A stretch of DNA of 64,000 nt from Peribacillus frigoritolerans_B (GCF_044762665.1 NZ_JBIWES010000004.1:124001-188000); one strand, 5' to 3'. Shown: positions 1-9,663, numbered from the stretch's first letter. Translations and numbers: made by a program. Notes: generated by a model not told the origin, from the letters alone.

Positions 1-844
1 TAAGTACGATTCTTTCCCGTTTAATAGTCGGGTCTGGTATCGGCACTGCGGATAGCAAGGCCTGTGTGTATGGGTGTAGCGGATCTTTCGTTAAAGAATC
101 ACTATCCGAAAGTTCCATCATTTTCCCAAGGTACATGACTAAAATGCGGTCTGAAATATACTTGACCATCGATAAATCATGCGCGATGAACAAATAAGTC
201 AATCCCATTTCTTTTTGCAGCTCTTTTAATAAGTTGACCACTTGGGCCTGTATCGAAACATCCAAGGCAGAGATTGGTTCATCACAAACGATGAATTTAG
301 GATTTAATGCCAACGCCCTTGCAATTCCAATACGCTGGCGTTGTCCACCACTGAATTCATGCGGAAAACGAGTGATATGTTCCGGACTTAAACCAACGAG
401 CTTTAACAGGTCTTCCACCCGTTTTCTTCGCTCTTTACCTTTTGATATCCCATGAATGGCAAGTGGTTCCCCAATCAATTCCTCCACCTTCATCCTTGGG
501 TTCAAGGATGCGTAGGGATCTTGGAAAATCATTTGTATTTCACGGCGGATATGTGACATTTCCCCGGGTTTGTAATCGAAAATATTTTTCCCCTGAAAGA
601 GGACTTCTCCATTTGTCGGTTCATAAAGCCGAGTGATCGTACGACCTGCAGTCGACTTACCGCAACCGCTTTCCCCTACAAGACCGACAGTTTCCCCTGG
701 GTAGATTTTGAGATCCAAACCATCTACCGCTTTCAGCGATTGAGAACCAATAGGAAAATGCTTCTTCAGATTCTTTATTTCAACAAGAGGAGAATTTTCG
801 TTGTCTGTCTTTACTTTTACGGCCTTATTTTTCAGTGAAACCAT
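1..844 (-). CDS. Oligopeptide/dipeptide ABC transporter ATP-binding protein (OppF/AppF type), 3' end cut by window
   Basis: Cytoplasmic ATPase that powers peptide import together with the OppD-like ATPase just upstream. The visible 281 codons start MVSLKNKAVK and hold the Walker A motif GESGCGKST, the signature FSGGQRQRIGIARAL, the Walker B segment ending CDEP, and the switch region IAHDLSMVKY, followed by the oligopeptide-transporter C-terminal block LHPYTQALLSAVP. The start ATG follows an AGGAGGA-type ribosome site 13 bases after the upstream gene ends, so the two ATPases are co-transcribed. The reading frame is open at base 1, so the C-terminal few dozen residues are outside the window. 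Substrate (oligo- versus dipeptide) cannot be decided from sequence. Confidence 0.93.
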   Translation of the reverse strand, partial: MVSLKNKAVKVKTDNENSPLVEIKNLKKHFPIGSQSLKAVDGLDLKIYPGETVGLVGESGCGKSTAGRTITRLYEPTNGEVLFQGKNIFDYKPGEMSHIRREIQMIFQDPYASLNPRMKVEELIGEPLAIHGISKGKERRKRVEDLLKLVGLSPEHITRFPHEFSGGQRQRIGIARALALNPKFIVCDEPISALDVSIQAQVVNLLKELQKEMGLTYLFIAHDLSMVKYISDRILVMYLGKMMELSDSDSLTKDPLHPYTQALLSAVPIPDPTIKRERIVL

Positions 845-857
845 TGGTTCTCCTCCT

Positions 858-1871
858 TTATACATTAGTAGGTTCTTGTACCTGTGCTGCCTTTGCCATT
901 GGGTGGTTCAGCCAGCATGCGGCTGTCTGACCTTCTTCCACTACTTCCAGCTCTGGATCATGGTCTTTACACACTTTCATTGCTGACTCACATCTTGGAT
1001 AAAATGGGCATCCTTTTGGCGGATCCAATAAATCCGGTGGTGATCCGATAATCGGAACCAATGGAGCCGTTTTTTCCATATCCAGCCTTGGCACCGTTTT
1101 AAGCAGACCTCTTGTATATGGATGCTGCGGGTTTGAAAATATAGCTTCTACCGTACCCGTTTCCACGACCTTGCCTGCATACATGACGACTACCCGTTCA
1201 CAAGTTTCCGCAACCACACCTAAATCATGAGTGATCAAAATGATGGAAGTATCCATTCTTCGTTGGATATCTTTCATCAGTTCCAAAATTTGCGCTTGTA
1301 TCGTTACATCCAATGCTGTTGTAGGTTCATCGGCAATCAGCAATTTCGGTTCACAAGCAAGGGCCATAGCTATCATCGCCCTTTGGCGCATCCCACCTGA
1401 AAACTCATGCGGATATTGCTGCATCCTTTTTTCCGGCTGAGGAATACCTACCAGTTTGAGCGTTTCCAACGCCCGTTCGTATGCATCATTTCGGGACATG
1501 TTTTTATTATGCTTTAAAATACCTTCCATGATCTGGCTGCCGATTTTCGTTGTCGGATTGAGCGAAGTCATCGGATCCTGGAAAATCATGCTGATTTCAT
1601 TTCCGCGAATCTTCTGCATTTCCGTTTCACTCATTTTAAGAAGGTTTTTACCGCCAAAATTTATCGACCCTTTTCCATACTCTGCTGGAGGTGTTTCCAA
1701 TAATCTCATGATAGATTTCGCTGTAACACTTTTGCCGCATCCGGACTCCCCAACAATGGCAACGGCTTCCCCTTTTTTCACTTCAAAGTTCACACCGCGA
1801 ACCGCTTGCACTTTTCCTGCATAAGTATGGAAGGTGATTTGTAAATCGTTGACTTCTAAAAGATTCTCCAT
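858..1871 (-). CDS. Oligopeptide/dipeptide ABC transporter ATP-binding protein (OppD/DppD type)
   Basis: First ATPase of the peptide importer. Walker A GESGCGKSVT lies near residue 41, the signature FSGGMRQRAMIAMAL near 157, Walker B LLIADEPTTALD near 177 and the H-loop ITHDLGVVAE near 212. The C-terminus has the oligopeptide-transporter extension with the cysteine pattern CPFYPRC...C...C that is typical of OppD/DppD. Two adjacent ATG codons follow AGGAGGGACG; the second (MENLLEVND) has the better spacing and is used here. It lies 56 bases after the permease gene and 13 bases before the OppF-like gene in the same operon. Confidence 0.94.
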   Translation of the reverse strand: MENLLEVNDLQITFHTYAGKVQAVRGVNFEVKKGEAVAIVGESGCGKSVTAKSIMRLLETPPAEYGKGSINFGGKNLLKMSETEMQKIRGNEISMIFQDPMTSLNPTTKIGSQIMEGILKHNKNMSRNDAYERALETLKLVGIPQPEKRMQQYPHEFSGGMRQRAMIAMALACEPKLLIADEPTTALDVTIQAQILELMKDIQRRMDTSIILITHDLGVVAETCERVVVMYAGKVVETGTVEAIFSNPQHPYTRGLLKTVPRLDMEKTAPLVPIIGSPPDLLDPPKGCPFYPRCESAMKVCKDHDPELEVVEEGQTAACWLNHPMAKAAQVQEPTNV

Positions 1872-1927
1872 CATCGTCCCTCCTATTCTAGTAATTTCAA
1901 ATCTTTATGTTAGATGTTAGGACTCAT

Positions 1928-2857
1928 TTATTTCCTTAGTTTTGGATCTAGGGCATCCTGCAATCCGTCACCCGCCACATTGAACGCGAACATCGTTAAG
2001 GAAATCAATATTGCAGGGATTAAAAGTTGGTAGAAGTTCCCTACCAGAATGCTTCCCAGGGCATCACTTGTCAATGTTCCCCAACTTGCCTGAGGCGCCG
2101 GCACTCCCAACCCCAAAAAGCTAAGTGTAGCTTCGGCAAAAATAGCAGTGGGTACAGTCAATGTTAAATTGACAAGGATCGGCCCCATTGTATTTGGAAT
2201 CATGTGTTTTCTTAAAGTCCAGCTCGTATTGGCTCCAGAGATTGTTGCAGCATGGATATATTCATTCTCTTTCAGCTGTAAAACCTGTCCCCGTACCAGT
2301 CGCGCCATTGGAATCCACCCCGTAATCGACATCGCAATGATGATCGGCAGAATACCAGGCTTTAATACGACCATCATCAAGATAACCATCAATAAGTATG
2401 GGATCGCATAGATTACCTCAGCAAACCGCATCATGATATTATCCGTGCGTCCACCGCGAATGGCTGAAATCCCGCCATAAAGGACCCCTATTAAAAAGTC
2501 GATCAGTGCTGCCATCAATCCAATGAACAAGGATATTCTCGCACCATACCAAGCTCGCGTAAATAGATCCCTTCCTGATGAATCCGTTCCAAACCAATGC
2601 TCGCTATTTGGGCTAAGATTCTTTTTCTCGAAATCTTGTCCATAATAAGTATATCCGTTAATATACGGACCAAAAATCGCCATCAAGACCAAGAGGATTA
2701 TAAGAATGAATCCCGTCATCGCCAGCTTATTTTCTTTAAAACGACGCCAGACGTCAGACCAATATGAAACAGTAGGTCTGGCTATTTTTTCGGCTTCCTT
2801 AAAGTTGCCTTCAGCGGGTTGGAACATATCTTCGGTTAAATGCACTTTATCTGCCAT
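1928..2857 (-). CDS. Oligopeptide ABC transporter permease (OppC/DppC type)
   Basis: Second membrane subunit of the peptide importer, 309 residues. A cytoplasmic N-terminal tail is followed by a first membrane helix (about residues 48-70, GFILIILLVLMAIFG), a periplasm-side segment with the family pattern HWFGTDSSGRDLF, and a BPD_transp_1 domain with about five more helices; the EAA-like loop reads AATISGANTSWTLRKHMIPN. The ATG overlaps the TAA of the upstream permease by one base (TAATG), which indicates translational coupling of the two permeases. Length matches family members. Ordinary member, no anomalies seen. Confidence 0.94.
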   Translation of the reverse strand: MADKVHLTEDMFQPAEGNFKEAEKIARPTVSYWSDVWRRFKENKLAMTGFILIILLVLMAIFGPYINGYTYYGQDFEKKNLSPNSEHWFGTDSSGRDLFTRAWYGARISLFIGLMAALIDFLIGVLYGGISAIRGGRTDNIMMRFAEVIYAIPYLLMVILMMVVLKPGILPIIIAMSITGWIPMARLVRGQVLQLKENEYIHAATISGANTSWTLRKHMIPNTMGPILVNLTLTVPTAIFAEATLSFLGLGVPAPQASWGTLTSDALGSILVGNFYQLLIPAILISLTMFAFNVAGDGLQDALDPKLRK

Positions 2858-3786
2858 TATTTCTTCTCCCCCGTCACTTTTATTCTAGGATCAATCAACG
2901 TATAGGCTATATCAACTATGAATATCAATAGGATAAGCACCGCACTATACACAATTGTGGAACCAAGAATGACCGGGTAGTCTCTGTTGGATATTCCCTT
3001 TACGAACATATCTCCCATGCCCGGAATACCAAAAATACGTTCAATGATGAAGCTTCCTGTCACGATATTAGCCGTAAGGATGCCCAGAATCGTGATAATC
3101 GGCAATAACGCATTCCGAATCGCATGTTTGATTATGACACCGCTCCGTTTCAATCCTTTGGCCTTCGCTGTCAAAATGTAATCCTGCCCCATTACTTCCA
3201 GCATGCTTGTCCGCATCAATCTCGCGATGAAAGCAAGCGGCATCATCGAAAGGGCAATGGATGGTAAAATGGTATGCTGCCATGTCGCCCATGTAGCAAC
3301 AGGGAATATATTCCATTGAATCGCAAAATAATTGATTAAAATAGTCGCCAGGATAAAGTTAGGAACGGAAATCCCAACGATGGCAATGACCATTGATAAA
3401 TAGTCGGGCCATTTATTTCTTTTCAGTGAAGCCACGACACCCAATATCAGCCCAAAGAAGATGGCAATCACCAGTGCTTGTGCCCCTAAGTGCAAGGACA
3501 CAGGAAATCCCTTCAAAATATAATCATTCACGGAAATGGATGAGGATTTCAATGAAGGACCAAAATCAAATTGAACGACTTCCAATAAATAATTCCCATA
3601 TTGGGTCAACAACGGCTTGTCCAACCCATAGTGGACTTGAAGGTTTTCATATACAGCAGGAGGCATGGCTCCTTCTTTCGCAAATGGATTTCCCGGAATC
3701 GTATGCATTATGATGAACGTTAATGTAATAACAGCCCATAAAGTAATAATCGCCCATTTAAAACGGTTTAATGTATATCTCAACAT
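2857..3786 (-). CDS. Oligopeptide ABC transporter permease (OppB/DppB type)
   Basis: First membrane subunit of the peptide importer. It begins MLRYTLNRFKWAIITLW with a membrane helix, has the OppB hallmark IPGNPFA shortly after it, and an EAA-like loop LTAKAKGLKRSGVIIKHAIRNALLPI before the C-terminal helices; the end contains the NRDYPVILGSTI pattern of the family. An upstream in-frame ATG exists at 3804, but the sequence GGGGTGAT sits about 5 bases before the ATG at 3786, so the shorter 309-residue form is annotated. It is separated from the binding-protein gene by a hairpin that may lower downstream expression. Confidence 0.93.
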   Translation of the reverse strand: MLRYTLNRFKWAIITLWAVITLTFIIMHTIPGNPFAKEGAMPPAVYENLQVHYGLDKPLLTQYGNYLLEVVQFDFGPSLKSSSISVNDYILKGFPVSLHLGAQALVIAIFFGLILGVVASLKRNKWPDYLSMVIAIVGISVPNFILATILINYFAIQWNIFPVATWATWQHTILPSIALSMMPLAFIARLMRTSMLEVMGQDYILTAKAKGLKRSGVIIKHAIRNALLPIITILGILTANIVTGSFIIERIFGIPGMGDMFVKGISNRDYPVILGSTIVYSAVLILLIFIVDIAYTLIDPRIKVTGEKK

Positions 3787-3870
3787 GGTAATCACCCCAA
3801 TCATCGATTTTCTAAGAAGTTGAAAACGGAAATGAATTCATGAAATATTCAAATTCGCAATTGAAAAATG

Positions 3871-3896
3871 GGGTATGTCCTTAATCGGACATACCT
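3871..3896 (-). terminator. Hairpin between peptide-binding protein and permease genes (attenuator)
   Basis: GGTATGTCC (3872-3880) pairs perfectly with GGACATACC (3887-3895) over a 6-base loop; on the minus strand it is followed by CCATTTTTC. It lies after the binding-protein stop and before the permease start. In known opp operons a weak terminator or RNA-stabilising hairpin here keeps binding protein in excess over the membrane complex; that role is inferred. Confidence 0.6.
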
Positions 3897-3919
3897 CCCA
3901 TTTCACTTTTATCCTTCCC

Positions 3920-5554
3920 TTACTTTTTATCCGCGTAAATAAAGTTCGGATATGCGTTAATTGGAGCAAAAACTCCAGTAACATTCGATTTAACCATATA
4001 TGGTTTTGTATAGAAGTAAATCGGAAGGATCGGCATTTCTTCGATAAGAACTTCTTCTGCTTTATGTAAAGCAGCCATGCGTTCTTTTGGATCCATTGTG
4101 GATTTTGCCTGTTTTAATAAACCATCATATTCTTTGTTAGACCAATTTGCATCATTATAGGCACCGTCCGTTTCCCAAAGCATGAAAGTCATTGGGTCAA
4201 CATAGTCACCAACCCATCCTGCACGGGAAATTTCAAAGTCGCCAGCTTTTTCACGATCAAGCTTAACCTGGAATTCTGCATTTTCAAGTGTCACTTCAAC
4301 ACCCAGGTTATCGCGCCACATTCCTTGAACAGCTTCAGCAATTTTCTTATGAGTATCTAAAGTGTTATACAAAATTGAAAACTCAGGTAATTCTTTCATG
4401 CCTTCTTCAGCAAGACCTTCTTTTAACAATTTCTTGGCTTCGGCAAAGTTTTCTTCAAATAGGTTACCTGTATTTTCCTGGAAATCTCCAGTTGCATCAG
4501 GAATGCCCGGCGGGATTACTCCATAGGCAGGCTTTTGACCGCCTTGAGCAACATTTTCGGTAATTTTTTTACGTTCGATAGCCATCGAAAGCGCTTTCCT
4601 AACTTTTGCATTGTTGAAAGGTTTTACTTCCGTATTAAAGTTGTAATAGTAAACGGCAAGTTCTGCGCCATTTTTGAATTCTTTGTCTCCTGAATTAACC
4701 AATTGACCTTGGACGTCCACTGGCAGCGGATAAGCGATATCCAATTCGCCACTCTGATACATTTGCCATGCTGTATTTTCATCTTCAATTAGAGCAAAGT
4801 TAACCGCGTCCAATTTGATTTTATCTTTATCGTAGTAATTTTCATTCTTTTCGATTTTCAGGCTTTCTTTATGTTTCCACTCCGTTAATTTGAACGGACC
4901 GTTCGATACGTGTGTTTTTGCATCCAAAGCCCATTTTGGATTTTCTTCCTGTACCTTTTTATTGATTGGATAGAAAGTATAGAAAGAAGTCAAGTCAAGG
5001 AAATATGGTGTAGGCTGTTCCAAAGTAACCACCAGCGTATGTTCGTCTGTCGCTTTTACGCCCACGTCCTCTTCCTTCCCTTTCTTACTGTTGTATGCTT
5101 CCCCGCCTTTAAGGTAATAAAGTTGGTAAGCATAATCAGCAGCTGTTTCCGGTTTCAAAGCATATTTCCAAGCATATTCGAAGTCATTGGCTGTAAGCGG
5201 ATCTCCATTTGACCATTTCAAACCATCTTTCAATTTGAATGTCCAAGTCAATCCATCTTCACTGATTTCCCATGATTCTGCAGAACCAGGTACGATTTTG
5301 CCTTCTTCCGTTTTCTTTGTCAGTCCCTCGAACGTGTGTTCAAGGATCCATGATTCATGAGTTCCTTGAGCATTGGCAGGGTGAAGCGAACCAGGTTCAC
5401 TTGAATTGTTTACGTTTAATACTTTTGATCCGGATGAGTCACCCGAGCCGCCTTCTTTTTCATTCGAAGTTTCCTTCGAACCGCCGTTGCATGCCGCAAG
5501 CATTAGCATGATGGCCATAAGAATAGCAAGCACTGAAAATTTAGACTTTTTCAA
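3920..5554 (-). CDS. Oligopeptide ABC transporter substrate-binding lipoprotein (OppA/DppE type)
   Basis: Extracellular peptide-binding lipoprotein, 544 residues, solute-binding family 5. The N-terminus MKKSKFSVLAILMAIMLM is a signal peptide and LAAC gives the lipobox with Cys22. The mature part starts with a Gly/Ser/Glu-rich linker and then shows the family pattern EPGSLHPANAQGTHE and, near residue 85, IVPGSAESWEISEDGLTWTF, which is highly characteristic of OppA/DppE proteins. It is the first gene of the operon (binding protein, two permeases, two ATPases). The ribosome site is AGGGGGAATA. Substrate specificity is not readable. Confidence 0.95.
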   Translation of the reverse strand: MKKSKFSVLAILMAIMLMLAACNGGSKETSNEKEGGSGDSSGSKVLNVNNSSEPGSLHPANAQGTHESWILEHTFEGLTKKTEEGKIVPGSAESWEISEDGLTWTFKLKDGLKWSNGDPLTANDFEYAWKYALKPETAADYAYQLYYLKGGEAYNSKKGKEEDVGVKATDEHTLVVTLEQPTPYFLDLTSFYTFYPINKKVQEENPKWALDAKTHVSNGPFKLTEWKHKESLKIEKNENYYDKDKIKLDAVNFALIEDENTAWQMYQSGELDIAYPLPVDVQGQLVNSGDKEFKNGAELAVYYYNFNTEVKPFNNAKVRKALSMAIERKKITENVAQGGQKPAYGVIPPGIPDATGDFQENTGNLFEENFAEAKKLLKEGLAEEGMKELPEFSILYNTLDTHKKIAEAVQGMWRDNLGVEVTLENAEFQVKLDREKAGDFEISRAGWVGDYVDPMTFMLWETDGAYNDANWSNKEYDGLLKQAKSTMDPKERMAALHKAEEVLIEEMPILPIYFYTKPYMVKSNVTGVFAPINAYPNFIYADKK

Positions 5555-6258
5555 AAAATATTCCCCCTCATCTTTGATCTTTCTTAGAATATTCCCATTT
5601 AAGAGATTATCCTTCTAACACCTATTAATCTTCCGCATAGTACATATAATGTCAGCGAGGAAAGTTAGAAGCATTCATTGCAGGAATTCACCCAAAACAA
5701 TTAGCGAACCGTTTGCATAAATCTGAATTTCTACCTAAAAAAAGCAATTAATGCAGTTTACTAGTTAAAAGTCACCTTCATTTCAACCTCGCTAAGGATA
5801 CTATACCTCGAATTAAAGATGTTGAATTTTAAGTATATTACGAATAAATCAAAAAATCAATAAACCGATGAGTACTTTTTCACAATATAGTAATTAATTG
5901 CTAATCAATTAGATCTAGATGCTAGGTAAAAAGAAATGATCACTCATTTTATGTAAAAAGGACTTCCGACTTCCAGTGATTTTTCCAAACACTTCTATAT
6001 CACTATTCATATAGGTTCTCTCGTCTATTTATTTCTAAATATTCTAATAATTCATGTCAGGTTGGTTACTAAGACAACTATCCTAGAAACCATCCCTGTT
6101 TCAATTATATATTTTAGTAGGATAATGCATTACCTCAATAAAATATAGAGTTCTATTTAATCAACTGCCGAATAATGGATATTAACTATATAGGAATAGA
6201 GATATTCCGGTTTCTCATCTTTTTGAACGCGTCAAATCCAATGAAAAATGACCCTTCC
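5555..6258. other. 704-base non-coding stretch upstream of the peptide transporter operon
   Basis: AT-rich leader/promoter region of the binding-protein gene and the region downstream of the DMT gene. Short reading frames here lack ribosome sites and recognisable content. I could not pick a convincing sigma-A promoter by eye; a CTGACA hexamer occurs about 100 bases upstream of the binding-protein start but its -10 partner is poor. No repeats or RNA motifs recognised. Confidence 0.5.
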
Positions 6259-6693
6259 TCATTTATGATTAAATAAATATAATGACACGAAAAGCAAACA
6301 AATTCCGGCCACCTTTTTGGCATCCAATGGGATGCGTATCCCTCCAAATAAACCGAAATGGTCAATGACTGCCCCAATTAATATCTGGCCTGCTATAACC
6401 CCGACCAAAGCCGGTGCCACACCAATCTGAGGGACGACCAATACTATCACAATGACATAAATAGCCCCTAACAGTCCACCGATCAATTGCCATTTAGGTA
6501 CAGACGCGACAGCGGAAATATTTCCATTCCCCGCAAACAAAACAATAAATAATAAAGCAAGTGTCCCGATTCCAAACGAAATGAAAGAAGCTTCAATAAC
6601 CCCCACTTTTTTCCCTAACCCACCATTGATTTGTCCTTGTATGGCTATGGTGATTCCGCCCAGGACCGCAAGCAACGGAAATAATATCTTCAC
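6259..6693 (-). CDS. YdcZ/DUF606-type DMT-family membrane protein
   Basis: Small integral membrane protein of 144 residues with about five hydrophobic segments, starting (GTG) KILFPLLAVLGGITIAIQGQ. The motif GGITIAIQGQINGGLG at the N-terminus and the later GVAPALVGVIAGQILIGAVIDHFGLFG are typical of the DUF606/YdcZ branch of the drug/metabolite transporter superfamily, whose members are half-size and presumably dimerise. The GTG start is chosen because AAAAGGAGAA lies about 9 bases before it; the longer frame upstream has no ribosome site. Substrate unknown. It stands alone on the minus strand. Confidence 0.8.
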   Translation of the reverse strand: MKILFPLLAVLGGITIAIQGQINGGLGKKVGVIEASFISFGIGTLALLFIVLFAGNGNISAVASVPKWQLIGGLLGAIYVIVIVLVVPQIGVAPALVGVIAGQILIGAVIDHFGLFGGIRIPLDAKKVAGICLLFVSLYLFNHK

Positions 6694-6803
6694 TATGATT
6701 TTCTCCTTTTTATGTCCATCCGGACGATTAATGAATTCGCATATCATTTTAACATGAAAATTATGTATATTGTCCTTTACTGATATAAAATCATCTGCAA
6801 ATA

Positions 6804-6827
6804 AAAAAACTGGCACTATCCGCCAGC
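6804..6827 (-). terminator. Intrinsic terminator after the acetyltransferase gene
   Basis: Read on the minus strand, CTGGC-loop-GCCAG (6822-6826 with 6810-6814) is followed directly by seven T residues (6809-6804). It lies 20 bases after the acetyltransferase stop codon. Confidence 0.8.
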
Positions 6828-6846
6828 TGCAATGTTATATACCAAA

Positions 6847-7425
6847 CTACAATCTATATGATCCCTGAACACTTTGATGTCGTAACTGGCAATACTCTGT
6901 ACTCAACAAGGAAAATACCAGCGCATCATGCGACTGTTCGCGAAGAAATAGATAACTTCGGAGACTGCCTTCCTCTTTGAATCCAAATTTCTTCAAAAGG
7001 TTTCTGGATGGAATATTATCCTTGAAAGTTAAAGCTGCGATTCTGTTCAGTCTCAATTCTTCAAAGCAATAGCGCAATACTTCGTTGACAGCTTCCGACG
7101 TAAAATGATTCCTCCAATATTCAGGATGGATTTCATATCCTATTTCGGTGCGTTTGTTCGCAAGGCTCAATTGATGCAGGCCAACAGTACCGATGAATTT
7201 GCCTGAATCCTTTAAAATGACTCCCCACCGCATCCCACGTTTGTTTATATAAGCACTTTTAAACGAGTCGATTAAGCGGCGGGCATCTTCAACTAAAGTT
7301 AAACTTTCTATCCCATCATATTTGGTCACTTCATCTTTAGAGAGAATTTCAAACAGACTCTCAGCATGATGGTGGCCTATTTCGACTAAACGCAGCCTTT
7401 CAGTCTCCAATTCCTTAAACCACAT
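6847..7425 (-). CDS. GNAT N-acetyltransferase (RimJ/RimL type)
   Basis: Acyl-CoA dependent N-acetyltransferase of 192 residues. It begins ELETERLRLVEI, the usual first strand of the RimJ/RimL subgroup, and carries the acetyl-CoA binding pattern EIGYEIHPEYWRNHFTSEAVNEVLRYCFEELRLNRI near residues 100-135 in which the usual Q/RxxGxG/A pocket is less obvious, followed by N-IPSRNLLKKFGFKEEG, the canonical end of the fold. The ATG follows GGGGGGAT by about 7 bases. Monocistronic between its own terminator and a pseudogene. Target (ribosomal protein, small molecule or antibiotic) unknown. Confidence 0.85.
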   Translation of the reverse strand: MWFKELETERLRLVEIGHHHAESLFEILSKDEVTKYDGIESLTLVEDARRLIDSFKSAYINKRGMRWGVILKDSGKFIGTVGLHQLSLANKRTEIGYEIHPEYWRNHFTSEAVNEVLRYCFEELRLNRIAALTFKDNIPSRNLLKKFGFKEEGSLRSYLFLREQSHDALVFSLLSTEYCQLRHQSVQGSYRL

Positions 7426-7490
7426 CGAAGAATCCCCCCGGTATATTCAGCTGTCTACTCTATTCTATTTATGAAGTAGAGATACCTGTC

Positions 7491-8694
7491 TTAATTTATA
7501 ATACTTTTTGAAAAATTCCTTTCCTTATGATAAAATGCCGAGTCCTCATTTCCTCCTTTTGTAATCAAATCCTGATGATTTGGGAAAGGATGACACTGTA
7601 AACCGTCCCTACTCCCGCCATAACCTAATAAGAAATAGAATTAGGATGGTTCGGATACATTCCTATTGTCGGTAAACCATCATGGGTCTCACCAAAAAAA
7701 GCTCCCCAATAATAATCAGCACAGACCCGATTTTCTAATTCTGGAGACAAATTGACAGGCTGCTTCTATAATTCAAAATCATTGAATCCCTTTTATCTAG
7801 ATTACCAGTTAATTCATCAAGACCGCCTATGTTAATTTGATTCTCAGGAGTTTTTCTTGCATATAAATAAGGCCGTGCCGTTTCAGAGAATCATCATATT
7901 ATCATGCCATTTAGCTTCATCGCCCATTTGATTCGTTGCGATGGCATATGAACTGAGAATCACTGCATTTTTATCCTCCACTTCTTCTTGGGCTTCTTAC
8001 CCAGTTGCGAAGATGACCGCCTGTGCATGTACCGTATGACCGGTTTCGGTAAATAGCTGGGTTTGATTCTCTTTTAATATCTTTCCATTGATTTTCGTAT
8101 TTGTATAGATACGTACGCCTTTCAAAACAGCCTTTTCAATCAATAAGTGTGCATGTTTATAAGGATTGATTTCAGCAACATTACCTGTAACCCGCGCTCC
8201 TGCTTTTGGAAACGAAAGTTTCCGGTTAATATTCAGTATATTATTCAACAGGGAAATTGCGGGATTTTAGATTACTATATTCTTCTTTAAGCTTAGAAAC
8301 ATCCTTCTTATTGGATGCATAGTATAAGCTTTTTCTAATTTTTTAAAATCAAATTTGGAACAACCTCGTTCTAAAAGTGTCCGAATGGCGTCCAAACAAA
8401 GCTGAACATGCCGTGTCCCAGCTTCTTCTCCAAAACTATGAATGAGGGAAGTTAATGTTTTATCATTTGAATACTGTAAAAGTCCAGTATTCGCAACCGT
8501 ACTCCCTTCACTTATATCCCGTTTATCGATCAGGACGACATTCAGGCCAGTCTCTTCCAAAAAATAGGCACAGTGTGCCCCCGATGAACCACTCCCTACT
8601 ACAAACATCACATGAAAGATCCTCTTCCAACATTGGATATTTTTTAGCTTCAAATGTATCTTTCCAAAACACTTCCCCAGCCTTTAAATCCATA
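7491..8694 (-). pseudogene. Decayed FAD-dependent oxidoreductase (DAO / glycine oxidase-like family)
   Basis: Pieces of one protein of about 400 residues are spread over three frames. The start MDLKAGEVFWKDTF at 8694 is followed by a shifted FAD-binding segment VVGSGSSGAHCAYFLEETG and VLIDKRDISEGSTVANTGLLQY. After about residue 110 the frame shifts again near YTMHPI, and a stop interrupts the text near 8236-8266. Further pieces are PKAGARVTGNVAEINPYKHA, ETARPYLYARKTPENQ and, with another shift, GETHDGLPTIGMYPNHPNS, the usual C-terminal FAD/substrate block of DAO enzymes. The tail DLITKGGNEDSAFYHK ends at TAA 7491. At least four frameshifts plus in-frame stops make it non-functional. The closest families are FAD-dependent amine/amino-acid oxidoreductases; exact substrate cannot be said. 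Confidence 0.85.
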
Positions 8695-9029
8695 CAGCTC
8701 CACCCTTGAGATAATTTATTATTCCCATCATTTTTAGTTTCATATAACTATATCGTTTTGATGTACTTATTATTTACCCTGACAAACATGGCCCGCAAAC
8801 GTAAAATGATTCTTTTTTTTCAGTGAATCCTCCTTCCAATTTATCAAAAAGCCCTATGATTTTGAGTTACCATATAAACTGCCAAGTTATATGGACCCGT
8901 ATAGTATATGTTCTCCTACGATACCTTTTTCCTATTCAGATAAAAAATGAGAATGAGCTAATTTTACACAAAACTATTTTTATAGGATACTATACTTCCA
9001 ATCCAGATATTCTACTAGGAGGAATCAAA
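8695..9029. other. Intergenic stretch upstream of the CAP-domain gene
   Basis: Contains the ribosome site of the dead oxidoreductase and the promoter region of the divergent secreted protein gene. The long in-frame extension upstream of 9030 (from 8823) has no signal-like sequence or ribosome site and is not considered coding. Nothing else recognised. Confidence 0.5.
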
Positions 9030-9656
9030 ATGAAGAAAATCATCCTTTTATCAGCACTGACGCTATCCCTTTTATCTCCAAAAGTTGCCTTGGGAGCCAA
9101 TACTTACGAGGTGGCAAAAGGAGATACCTTAACGAAAATCGCTTCTGAATATGATGTCAGCATTGACGAACTACTTAAATTGAACTCCGCTATAAACGAT
9201 GCAAATCAAATTCGAATTGGACAAACCATAAATCTTCCCGCATCCAATACCACGGTTAATCGCGAAGAAAGTCAATCTGTTGAACAACAGGTCCTTAGTT
9301 TAGTGAACGAAGAACGGGCAAAATCGGGCCTTCCTTCACTTAAAATGGATGCAGCCGTATCCAACGTAGCAATTCTAAAATCTGAGGATATGCGGGATAA
9401 TAATTATTTCAATCATACAAGCCCCAGTTATGGATCGCCTTTCGAAATGATGAAATCCTTTGGGGTCAGTTACAATTACGCAGGGGAAAATATCGCAGCA
9501 GGTCAACCTAGTGCGGATGCCGTCATGAAATCATGGATGAACAGCCCCGGACATAAGGCCAATATCCTTAACAAGAACTATACGCATATTGGAATAGGGC
9601 ATGTAACAGGAGGGAAATACGCCCACTATTGGACCCAGCATTTCATTGGAAATTAA
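9030..9656 (+). CDS. Secreted LysM + CAP/SCP-domain protein (YkwD-like)
   Basis: Exported 208-residue protein. Signal peptide MKKIILLSALTLSLLSPKVALG ends before ANTYEV. Residues about 24-67 form one LysM domain (YEVAKGDTLTKIASEYDVSIDELLKLN...IRIGQTINLP), which binds peptidoglycan. Residues about 85-208 are a CAP domain with LVNEERAKSGLPSLKMD, the metal-site region NYFNHTSPSYGSPFEMMKSFG, YAGENIAAGQ, and SWMNSPGHKANILNKNYTHIGIG. The start is the ATG behind AGGAGGAATCAAA; this puts the signal peptide at the N-terminus, whereas the longer frame from 8823 would bury it. In Bacillus such proteins are found on spores or in the wall; a precise function is not known. Confidence 0.92.
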   Translation: MKKIILLSALTLSLLSPKVALGANTYEVAKGDTLTKIASEYDVSIDELLKLNSAINDANQIRIGQTINLPASNTTVNREESQSVEQQVLSLVNEERAKSGLPSLKMDAAVSNVAILKSEDMRDNNYFNHTSPSYGSPFEMMKSFGVSYNYAGENIAAGQPSADAVMKSWMNSPGHKANILNKNYTHIGIGHVTGGKYAHYWTQHFIGN

Positions 9657-9663
9657 AAACGTT

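Noticed and set aside
4584..4600. cre-like GAAAGCGCTTTC
   Set aside because: It lies deep inside the peptide-binding protein gene and encodes the conserved RKALSMA segment; likely coincidence.
6186..6377. 63-residue frame overlapping the DMT gene
   Set aside because: Shadow frame with no ribosome site and poor composition.
8823..9029. N-terminal extension of the CAP-domain gene
   Set aside because: It would bury the signal peptide inside the protein, and a strong AGGAGGAATC site precedes the internal ATG at 9030.
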